Made by a program: the position numbers and the translations under genes. Below, one piece after another: positions 57,718 through 64,000 of a stretch of DNA of 64,000 nucleotides. The first letter of the stretch is position 1; every line of letters starts with the position of its first letter. The notes beneath the pieces were generated by a model. The model had not been told where the DNA came from and ran no database searches. It was given only the letters and a program-made list of their open reading frames with translations. Source of the DNA: Roseiarcus sp963775575 (GTDB lineage: Bacteria > Pseudomonadota > Alphaproteobacteria > Rhizobiales > Beijerinckiaceae); contig CAVZJG010000002.1 of the NCBI GenBank assembly GCA_963775575.1, positions 1,426,001 through 1,490,000 on the forward strand. Direction: 5' to 3'.

Positions 57718-59743
57718 AGCCGTGCCCGACGACCCGAGAACGTCCCCGGCATGGCGCGAAGCCTGGGATCACGCGGCGGCGGATGCTTACCTCGCCCGCA
57801 TCGATGCCCGTCAGAAATTGACGAAGCTCGCCGCCGAGCGCGAAGCGTCGGAGAAGCGATGCCGGCACCTCTTTGGGCAAATCGTCCGTGAGCGCACTTT
57901 CTCTGAGCTCGAAAGGCGCCTGTCCGCGGCGATCAAGGCAGCGCTGGTTGAATTTGTGCGCGCGCTAGCGCGAATCGGCAGGGGCACCGGCAAAACGGCA
58001 TGGATACATCGGCGAACCGCGCGCGACGCCATGGCACGGTGCTACGGCGCGGTGCCGTGCTGGATCATGCCGACATGGCGGGTGGCCGAACAACTCCCAG
58101 CCGAATTGGGGGCCGTCGAACTCGTCATCATTGACGAAGCGTCGCAATCCGACGTGACCGAATTGCCGGCGCTGCTGCGCGGCAAGAAAATCCTTGTCGT
58201 GGGTGATGATCGCCAGGTGAGCCCAACCGCGCCCTTCGTTACGCAAGAGAAAATCGAACAGCTCCGGCATCACTATCTCAGCGACATGCCGTTCAAGAGT
58301 CTCTTCGAGCCTGGCGAGAGCATTTACGATTTAATGCGAGCGGTGTTTCCTAACGAACGCCTGATGCTTAAAGAGCATTTCCGTTGCGTGGAGGCGATCA
58401 TCCGTTTTTCCATGCAGTTTTACCCCGAAAAAATACTGCCGCTCCGGATTCCGGAAGCACACGAGCGTCTCGATCCGCCTCTGATAGACATTTATGTGCC
58501 TCACGGCGCACGCGGGAAGCGCCAGAAAGTCAACAGAGCCGAAGCGGATGTTATCGTCGCTGAAATCGCCGCTCTTACCGGACGGCCGGAGATGCAAAAA
58601 CGGACGATCGGGGTGATTTCGCTGGTCGGCGCGGAACAAGCCGAACATATCCGGTCGCGGCTCTCGGAGACGGTCGGCGAGGAAATAATGCAACGCCATT
58701 CGATTCTGTGCGGCGACAGCGCGACCTTCCAAGGCACCGAACGGGACATCGTATTTCTTTCGATGGTCGCGGATTCCGCGAACAAGACCGCATTGACCAT
58801 GCTGCGCTACGAGCAACGTTTCAACGTCGCGGTGTCCCGCGCGCGCGACCGGCTCGTTCTGGTGCGTTCCGTCAGGCGCGAAGAACTCAATCCGAAGGAT
58901 CTTAAAGCGCGTCTCATTGCGCATTTTGAAAATCCGATGCCGGAGCTGGAGGCAAAGGAAGACGCGTTGGCTGTCTGCGAGTCGAACTTCGAACGTGATC
59001 TGATGCAAAAGCTGTTGGAACGCGGTTATCGCGTTCAGGGGCAGGTCGGCTCCGCCGGTTACCGGATCGATATGGTGGTTGAGGGCGCCGAGCGACGGCG
59101 CCTCGCGGTGGAATGCGACGGCGACCGATTCCATGGCCCCGAACAATGGCGCCAGGACATGCGGCGGCAACGCGTCCTCGAACGGGTCGGCTGGCGCTTC
59201 TGGCGTTGCTTTGCTTCCAGCTTCTACCGGGACCCCGAGGGAGTGCTGAATGATCTTCTCGAAACGCTGACACGAATGGGCATCGAGCCGCTCGGCACAA
59301 GCGAAGCTGGCCGCCCCAAGCACCAATTCACCGAACACCGGACAGTCGAACCGACAACGACAATGGCCGAACCGCGTGTGCCAGGCGAGCTAGAGGAAAT
59401 TGTTCTAAGCGGCCTTGGGGATGAGGCTGCCGAGGCCGCCACGCCGGCGGAGGCGGGGATTGGCCTTGGCGACAAGGTCGTGTTGCTGTTTTCGGACGAC
59501 CAGAAGCGCATTTCGGCGCGGCTGTCGGAAACCGGCTATGATCTTGAAAAGGGGCGACTCGCGATTGGTTCGCCGCTCGGGACGGCGATCCTCGGAGCCG
59601 ACGAAGGCGACGAAGTTGAACTTCTGCTCGAAAACGGGCGGCACCGCAAGGTGTTGATCGAAAGCGTCGAGAAAAGCCGAGCGCCTGTTGCCGTACCTGT
59701 CGTCGCAGCGACCAATCCGAACAGCGTGGTGGCCGTCGTGTGA
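57608..59743 (+). CDS. Large SF1 helicase, C-terminal part: helicase lobe 2, Vsr/MTES_1575-like nuclease and GreA/GreB C-terminal-like domain
   Basis: The frame gives 711 residues and is the continuation of the preceding entry. Helicase motifs follow in order: LVIIDEASQSDVTELPALL (II), ILVVGDDRQVSPTAPF (III), LKEHFRCVEAIIRFS (IV), ATFQGTERDIVFLSMV (V) and RFNVAVSRARDRLVLVRS (VI). Residues about 455-555 are a PD-(D/E)xK-type nuclease of the Vsr/DUF559 (MTES_1575) kind: RGYRVQGQVGSAGYRIDMVV, LAVECDGDRFHGPEQW and RVGWRFWRCFASSFYRDP. Residues about 617-690 resemble the GreA/GreB C-terminal domain: GLGDKVVLLFSDD and RLAIGSPLGTAILGADEGDE. Helicase-nuclease fusions of this type are often linked to defence; the Gre-like end is unusual. 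Confidence 0.85.
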   Translation: MRRLKALARDFETIEEVTRSIAAAGAPEWARALSVDKAVPDDPRTSPAWREAWDHAAADAYLARIDARQKLTKLAAEREASEKRCRHLFGQIVRERTFSELERRLSAAIKAALVEFVRALARIGRGTGKTAWIHRRTARDAMARCYGAVPCWIMPTWRVAEQLPAELGAVELVIIDEASQSDVTELPALLRGKKILVVGDDRQVSPTAPFVTQEKIEQLRHHYLSDMPFKSLFEPGESIYDLMRAVFPNERLMLKEHFRCVEAIIRFSMQFYPEKILPLRIPEAHERLDPPLIDIYVPHGARGKRQKVNRAEADVIVAEIAALTGRPEMQKRTIGVISLVGAEQAEHIRSRLSETVGEEIMQRHSILCGDSATFQGTERDIVFLSMVADSANKTALTMLRYEQRFNVAVSRARDRLVLVRSVRREELNPKDLKARLIAHFENPMPELEAKEDALAVCESNFERDLMQKLLERGYRVQGQVGSAGYRIDMVVEGAERRRLAVECDGDRFHGPEQWRQDMRRQRVLERVGWRFWRCFASSFYRDPEGVLNDLLETLTRMGIEPLGTSEAGRPKHQFTEHRTVEPTTTMAEPRVPGELEEIVLSGLGDEAAEAATPAEAGIGLGDKVVLLFSDDQKRISARLSETGYDLEKGRLAIGSPLGTAILGADEGDEVELLLENGRHRKVLIESVEKSRAPVAVPVVAATNPNSVVAVV

Positions 59744-60411
59744 CGTGAGGTCTCCTACAGAGGGAGCGCCATCTGCAAGTCCCAAAGTGTGTCCCTCACA
59801 GGGAAATGACACGAATTACCTAATTTAGTCCGCCCGGTAGCGGGGGGGTATGGCTTGCAGCCCCAAGCCGGATCGCTCCCGCCTGGTCGCCGCTTAAGGT
59901 CGTGATGGCGCCCTGCGTCGATGCCGCGCGGTGCCGTATCTCGCCTCCCCGACAATCTCTTTCTGAAAACCACAATCCGTGCTATCAATGATGGGCGGGG
60001 AGTTCGGCGAGCCGGCGAACGGCGAATTCGTCCGGGCGGCCGAGCGGGAAGGCCCAGCGTCGGGGCGGCAAGGAGAGAAGAAAGCGAATTCGGGCTCATT
60101 CGACGGCAAGCCATTGTTTTCATTGAAAACCGCCAAGAAAAATCCTTGGAAAAAGCTTGGAAATCCTTGGAAAAAGCTTGGAAAAGTGTGGAAAAAGTTT
60201 GGAAAAGCTTGGAATTCCTTGAAGAAATTGGGCGCGAAGCGTTGGCCCGTCGCGTCTTTCCACGATCCGAAGGGCGCGCCATAAAGGGTTGATGGCCGAC
60301 GCATCGAGCCATTGCCACGAGGGACGAGTTGCGCGAATATTGCAAGTCGAACTTGCTGATTCCCGCGACATTCGGTCGACGTCGCATTTCTCGCCAGGGT
60401 GGGGGCGCGAC
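59744..60411. other. Gap after the helicase gene
   Basis: About 670 bp with no convincing gene. It holds the phased A-tract block at 60,138-60,216. Three overlapping frames (two forward, one reverse) cross that block and all show a 7-residue periodicity, because the DNA repeat is about 21 bp. That argues that the periodicity belongs to the DNA. The first 200 bp show nothing recognisable. Confidence 0.45.
60138..60216. repeat. Phased A-tract repeat (predicted bent DNA)
   Basis: Runs of 3-5 A start at 60,138, 60,150, 60,161, 60,171, 60,182, 60,192 and 60,203, with AATT following at 60,213. The spacings are 12, 11, 10, 11, 10, 11 and 10 bp, close to one helix turn. Units resemble GGAAAAAGCTT and TTGGAAATCC, and AAGCTT occurs three times. 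In such GC-rich DNA this should give strong intrinsic curvature. Confidence 0.75.
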
Positions 60412-60609
60412 ATGAAGATTTGGACGGCGCTCGCCCTGCTCGTGGCGGCGAACGCGGGCCTGTTGCTGTGGGGCGAGGCGCCGCTGATCTGGACCTCGAC
60501 GGCCAGCGACCAGTGGAATCGCAGTTGCCGCTATTACTATCCCATCCGCACGTTCGAGCTGGTCGTGCCGTTGAGCCAAAATTGTCCGCATTGGACGGAA
60601 CCGCGCTAG
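60412..60609 (+). CDS. Small exported or membrane-anchored protein, unknown
   Basis: The protein has 65 residues from the ATG at 60,412, preceded by a GGGTGGGGG stretch. The N-terminus KIWTALALLVAANAGLLLW is a signal or anchor sequence. The remainder (TSTASDQWNRSCRYYYPIRT, VVPLSQNCPHWTEP) has two cysteines that could pair in the periplasm. No family is recognised. It lies 40 bp before the transporter gene on the same strand, so it may be co-transcribed. Confidence 0.6.
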   Translation: MKIWTALALLVAANAGLLLWGEAPLIWTSTASDQWNRSCRYYYPIRTFELVVPLSQNCPHWTEPR

Positions 60610-60649
60610 AGTCGCACGGGTCGGTTCGACAAAGCTTGGGGGAGCGAAA

Positions 60650-61993
60650 ATGCCCGCAGAATCGGGCGCCGCCGCGGCGATCGGCGGCGCGGAGGGGGAG
60701 GAAATCGGCGTCGGCCGCATCGTGGTGGCGAGCCTCGTCGGCACGGCGATCGAGTTCTACGATTTCTACATCTACGGCACCGCCGCGGCGCTGGTGATCG
60801 GGCAGGCCTTCTTTCCCCAATCGGCGCCCGGCGCGCAGGCGCTCTACGCCTTCCTGACCTTCGGCGTCGCCTTTGTGGCGCGGCCGCTCGGATCGGTTCT
60901 TTTCGGCCACTTCGGCGACCGCGTCGGACGCAAGGCGACGCTGGTGGCGACGATGCTGACGATGGGCGCGTCGACGACGCTGATCGGCGTGCTGCCGGGC
61001 TACGCCGAGGCGGGCGTCCTCGCCCCTTGGCTGCTGTGCCTGCTGCGTTTCGGCCAGGGCGTCGGGCTCGGCGGCGAATGGGGCGGCGCGGCGCTGCTCG
61101 CCACCGAGAACGCGCCGCACGGGCGGCGCGCCTGGTTCGGCATGTTCCCGCAGCTCGGGCCGCCGCTCGGCTTCATCCTCGCCAATGGCCTGTTCCTGCT
61201 GCTCGTCATGGGCTGGGGCGAGACGAACTTCGTCGCCTGGGCTTGGCGCATTCCGTTCCTGGCGAGCGCGGCGCTGGTTGCGATCGGGCTCTATGTCCGC
61301 GTCGCGCTCGTCGAAACCCCCGCCTTCCGCGCGGTGCTCGCCCGGCGCGAACGCCTCGACGTTCCGCTGATCGAAGTGCTGCGCAGCCATTGGCGTCCGC
61401 TGATTCAGGGCTCGTTGGCGATCGTCGTGTGCTACGCGTTGTTCTACGTCTCCTCCGTCTTCGCGCTCGGCTATGGCGTGAACGCGCTGCACATCGCGCG
61501 CAGCGAATTTCTCGCCATGCTGTGCCTGGCCGCGGCGTGCATGGCGCTGGCGACGCCGCTCTCGGCGGCGCTCGCCGACCGGTGCGGGCGGCGCCCGGTG
61601 TTGCTCGGCGCGAGCGTCCTGGCGGCGCTGGTGGGTCTGGCGCTGCCGAGCCTGCTCGGCGCCGGCGTCTTGGGCGCGCTGGCGTTCCTTTGCCTCGCGC
61701 TCGGCGTCATGGGCCTCAGCTTCGCCCCTCTGGGCGCCCTGCTGCCCGAGCTTTTTCCGGCTCGCGTCGGCTACACCGGCGCTTCGAGCGCCTATAACCT
61801 GGGCGGCATTCTCGGCGCGTCGCTGGCGCCAACTCTCGCCCAGCTGCTGCTGGAGCGCGGCGGCCTGGCCTGGGTCGGCTACTACATCGTCGCGGCCGCC
61901 GCGATCAGCTTTCTCGCCCTGCTCAGCGTGAAGGAGACCGCGCCCGTCGACGCTGAGCCGACGAACCCGCCCGGCCTCGCCCTCACACGATGA
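60650..61993 (+). CDS. MFS transporter, metabolite:H+ symporter (MHS) family
   Basis: The protein has 447 residues and 12 hydrophobic segments. The MHS signature appears early: VASLVGTAIEFYDFYIYGTA near residue 27. Next come FVARPLGSVLFGHFGDRVGR (the loop 2-3 motif of MFS) and RFGQGVGLGGEWGGAALLAT. Later PLSAALADRCGRRPVLLGAS repeats the MFS loop motif in the second half. MHS members take up dicarboxylates, proline/betaine or shikimate; the substrate here cannot be told. A GGGGAGC ribosome site precedes the ATG. Confidence 0.93.
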   Translation: MPAESGAAAAIGGAEGEEIGVGRIVVASLVGTAIEFYDFYIYGTAAALVIGQAFFPQSAPGAQALYAFLTFGVAFVARPLGSVLFGHFGDRVGRKATLVATMLTMGASTTLIGVLPGYAEAGVLAPWLLCLLRFGQGVGLGGEWGGAALLATENAPHGRRAWFGMFPQLGPPLGFILANGLFLLLVMGWGETNFVAWAWRIPFLASAALVAIGLYVRVALVETPAFRAVLARRERLDVPLIEVLRSHWRPLIQGSLAIVVCYALFYVSSVFALGYGVNALHIARSEFLAMLCLAAACMALATPLSAALADRCGRRPVLLGASVLAALVGLALPSLLGAGVLGALAFLCLALGVMGLSFAPLGALLPELFPARVGYTGASSAYNLGGILGASLAPTLAQLLLERGGLAWVGYYIVAAAAISFLALLSVKETAPVDAEPTNPPGLALTR

Positions 61994-62270
61994 CGCGATC
62001 GGAAAGAAAGTCGCCCCACGGCCGACCGTGAACCGCTTCTCGGCGTTCCCCTCCGGGCGACGTTCACATGTCTCGTCGCCCAGTCGTATGCGCGCTCAGG
62101 CAATTATCGCCAAATGCCACCCAATTTCTCGGCGTCTATTTGTAGCGACAAAGCTACCTAATCCTGCTGGCTATCGTTTAGATTACTTTGTTGCTGAAAG
62201 ATGCTAGCGTTGACAGGCAATTACGTTACGTCCAGACTCGGCCGCCAGCGTCAATGAGAGGAGCGTCGTC
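61994..62270. other. AT-richer gap after the MFS gene
   Basis: The stretch 62,100-62,230 is clearly richer in A and T than its surroundings and contains the small dyad GTAGC-N6-GCTAC at 62,142-62,157. A TTGACA box at 62,210-62,215 could be a -35 element, but no matching -10 box is seen. GAGAGGAG at 62,256-62,263 serves the next gene. Confidence 0.4.
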
Positions 62271-62747
62271 GTGACGAAATTCTCGACTTCGAGGGACTCT
62301 GACCGACGCGCCTGGTCGAAATTGCGGACGTACGACGGTCGGTGTTTCGATCTGGACGCGTTATTTCGGCGACTCGAACGGATCGAGGCGAGGCGGGGCG
62401 GCGGACGGACCAGCGCCGTGGCGTCGCTGGCGCGGCGCCGGGACGCCGAGCTTCTCGCCCATGGCGGGGCTTTCGAGGCGGCGTGGGCGCGCGAACTCGC
62501 GGCCTTGATCGAAATGAAGCGGGCGAAGACGCCGGAGGCGGAGGCGCTCGCCAGATCGGCGCGGGCGGCGACGGCGCGGATCGCCGCCAAGATCGAAGCG
62601 ACCGCCGCCACAACGCTGGACGGTCTGAAAGTCAAGGCGCGGGCGATTCTGTGGCGGCGCAACGGCGAACCCTTGGAAATCGTCGATCCCGACATTCGGA
62701 CCCGCGAGGATGCTCGCGCCGCGACGCCGGCCTCGCAAGCCCCGTAA
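62271..62747 (+). CDS. Hypothetical helical protein
   Basis: The protein has 158 residues and starts at a GTG with a strong GAGAGGAG 7 bases upstream. It is charged and mostly helical (RLERIEARRGGGRTSAVASL, AARELAALIEMKRAKTPEAE-like stretches), with no signal peptide or membrane segment. The C-terminal part reads LKVKARAILWRRNGEPLEIV. No family is recognised. The ribosome site and the preceding AT-rich leader support a real gene. Confidence 0.6.
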   Translation: MTKFSTSRDSDRRAWSKLRTYDGRCFDLDALFRRLERIEARRGGGRTSAVASLARRRDAELLAHGGAFEAAWARELAALIEMKRAKTPEAEALARSARAATARIAAKIEATAATTLDGLKVKARAILWRRNGEPLEIVDPDIRTREDARAATPASQAP

Positions 62748-63156
62748 GCTTTCGGGCCAATCCCATTGCGGCCCGTCGCGACCGCTCTCGCTGAGGCGTT
62801 TTGCCGCAGAGATGGGGTTTGAGCGTTAACGGTCTCGCCGAGAAACTGTGCCAAGTTGCCGTAGGGGAAGGGCTCGGCTGACACGGGGAAGCGGCCGCGG
62901 ATCGGCTCCGGGCCAATCGCCACGACGCATTTCCGGCCGACGAGGCGCTGCGCTTCGTCGGAATCCGCCGCGGGGGGAGCCGCGGCGCCCTGATTCGCCG
63001 CGGGCCGACGACGTTTCGCGGCTCGCGCCTCGGCGCCCGGCCGACCCCGCCGCGGCCAAGACTTCGTGGGCGGAAACCGCCTCGCCGCGCATGAAGTGCG
63101 GCCCGAAGCGCATCATGCGCATTTTACAGCTGCACTGCGGCGATAGAAGGCGCACG
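62748..63156. other. Gap before the PAS-GGDEF gene
   Basis: About 409 bp. From 62,830 it is open in the frame of the downstream PAS-GGDEF gene, but the translation is Arg/Pro-rich without domain character, so it is left non-coding. No promoter, repeat or RNA gene was recognised. Confidence 0.35.
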
Positions 63157-64000
63157 ATGCCGAGTCGGTCATTGCCATGCGGATTCCGGCGCTGCCGGAA
63201 CAGGGGACTCAATTCCGTATCCTGCCGGTTGCGGACCCATTGTCGCCACGCGGCCAAGCCGCCATCGCCGGCGCCCGAAGAGAGAGGCGTCGCCGAGCCG
63301 TCCCCGTCCGCGAGGCCTTTCTCGCCGAGCCTTGCGGGCGACGAGGGGTGTCGCCCAGCTTCGCTTAAGGATCGAAAACGGGCGGGCCGACGCTTCATCG
63401 CCATCGGCCGCGACGCCCGGGGGCGCCTGGCGACCGAAAAGGCCCTGCGCAAGTCCAAGGCGAAATTCGCCGCGCTGTTCGCCCTGGTTCCCGACCCGAT
63501 GGCTCTGATCCGCCTCGACGACGGACGGGTGCTGAACGTCAGCCGCGGCTTTTGCGAATATTTCGGCTACGGCGCGAGCGAAATCGTCGGACGATCGACG
63601 CTTCCCGGCGATCTCGGCTTGTGGGTCGACGCCGGCCATCGACGCCAATGGCGGGAGACGATCGAGCGCGACGGCGAGATCCACGACTTCGAAGCGCCGG
63701 CGCGGCGCAAGGACGGCGCGCTTCTCAAGGCGCTGTTGTCGGCCAAGCGGGTCGAGGTCGACGGCGAGCTCTGCGCGCTGGCGGTCGTGCGCGACTTCGG
63801 CGAGCGCGACAGGCTCGCCGAGCGCCAGGAGCCGGTCGCCCACCACAACCCGCTGACCGGCCTGCCCAACCGTCGGCTGCTCGACGACCGCCTGCGCCAG
63901 GCGATCGGCCAGAACGCGCGCGTCGGCGCCCGCGTCGCGGTCTGCTCCCTCGACTTCGACAATTTTGGGGAAGTCAACGACCTGCTCGGCCGCGAGGCCG
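63157..64000 (+). CDS. PAS-GGDEF diguanylate cyclase-type protein, 5-prime start uncertain, cut by the right edge
   Basis: The frame is open to the end of the window. The supported part begins near 63,440 with KALRKSKAKFAALFALVPDP, then a PAS domain: RVLNVSRGFCEYFGYGASEI, DFEAPARRKDGALLKALLSA and LCALAVVRDFGERDRLAERQ. A GGDEF domain starts at HHNPLTGLPNRRLLDDRL and reaches SLDFDNFGEVNDLL at the edge. The active-site loop, and any EAL domain, lie outside. The ATG at 63,157 is one choice; in-frame ATGs at 63,091 and 63,499 are alternatives. The unusual upstream sequence may mean a 5-prime truncation. Confidence 0.75.
   Translation, partial: MPSRSLPCGFRRCRNRGLNSVSCRLRTHCRHAAKPPSPAPEERGVAEPSPSARPFSPSLAGDEGCRPASLKDRKRAGRRFIAIGRDARGRLATEKALRKSKAKFAALFALVPDPMALIRLDDGRVLNVSRGFCEYFGYGASEIVGRSTLPGDLGLWVDAGHRRQWRETIERDGEIHDFEAPARRKDGALLKALLSAKRVEVDGELCALAVVRDFGERDRLAERQEPVAHHNPLTGLPNRRLLDDRLRQAIGQNARVGARVAVCSLDFDNFGEVNDLLGREA

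Noticed and set aside
60138..60216. CRISPR array
   Set aside because: Units are about 10-21 bp and contiguous, without spacers. No CRISPR array was seen anywhere in the window.
59921..60292. Small repeat proteins (coiled-coil or amphipathic) across the A-tract block
   Set aside because: Three frames on both strands are equally periodic, so the periodicity is in the DNA. No ribosome site supports any of them. Kept only as an alternative in the bent-DNA finding.

Overview
The window is GC-rich chromosomal DNA from an alphaproteobacterium, most likely of the order Hyphomicrobiales (Rhizobiales). The evidence is the gene order mnmE-mnmG-rsmG-parA-parB next to holA, the parS-type palindromes, PhaR with a phasin, the rpoN-hpf-ptsN cluster and a PdhS/PleC-like kinase. 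A methylotroph-type relative would fit, but I cannot name a genus. All product calls come from reading protein motifs; no searches were run.

Layout. 1-8 kb is the origin-proximal core: leuB (cut by the left edge), holA, then the leftward genes mnmE, mnmG, rsmG, parA and parB with two parS sites between them. 8-15.9 kb is housekeeping and signalling: gpmA, a methyltransferase, gloB, a GGDEF-EAL protein, the PHB regulator phaR, rpiA and a DUF2059 exported protein. 16.4-20.8 kb carries rpoN, hpf, ptsN, purS, purQ and a HisE-like gene, followed by a KAP-type membrane NTPase. 23-32.2 kb is one leftward operon for a tripartite RND pump with two different RND subunits. 32.4-37.9 kb holds tRNA-Gly(GCC), an SUV3-like helicase with an S4-domain gene, manC and bioY. 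38.3-46.5 kb holds a phasin, a PAS sensor kinase, a diguanylate cyclase, a CAP-domain lipoprotein, an L,D-transpeptidase and pncB. 46.7-51.7 kb has a methyltransferase, a GT-C type membrane protein, a VapBC pair with a truncated toxin, a DUF2461 protein, an Ada-like repair protein and cspA.

The accessory part is 51.9-60.4 kb. An ISNCY/IS1202-like insertion sequence, with exact ends and a 15-bp target duplication, sits just upstream of the cspA promoter. It is followed by palindromic repeats and a P-type ATPase/CBS relic. Next comes a very large SF1 helicase gene, interrupted by one frameshift, whose C-terminus combines a Vsr/MTES_1575-like nuclease domain and a GreA/GreB C-terminal-like domain. 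Behind it lies a stretch of A-tracts spaced at about 10.7 bp, which should be intrinsically bent. This helicase-nuclease-Gre protein is the best candidate for an undescribed, defence-like system. 60.4-64 kb returns to ordinary genes: a small exported protein, an MHS-family MFS transporter, an unknown protein and a PAS-GGDEF protein cut by the right edge.

Three one-base frame breaks (near 35,253, 54,022 and 57,608) separate sequences that read well in adjacent frames. They may be real mutations or assembly errors.
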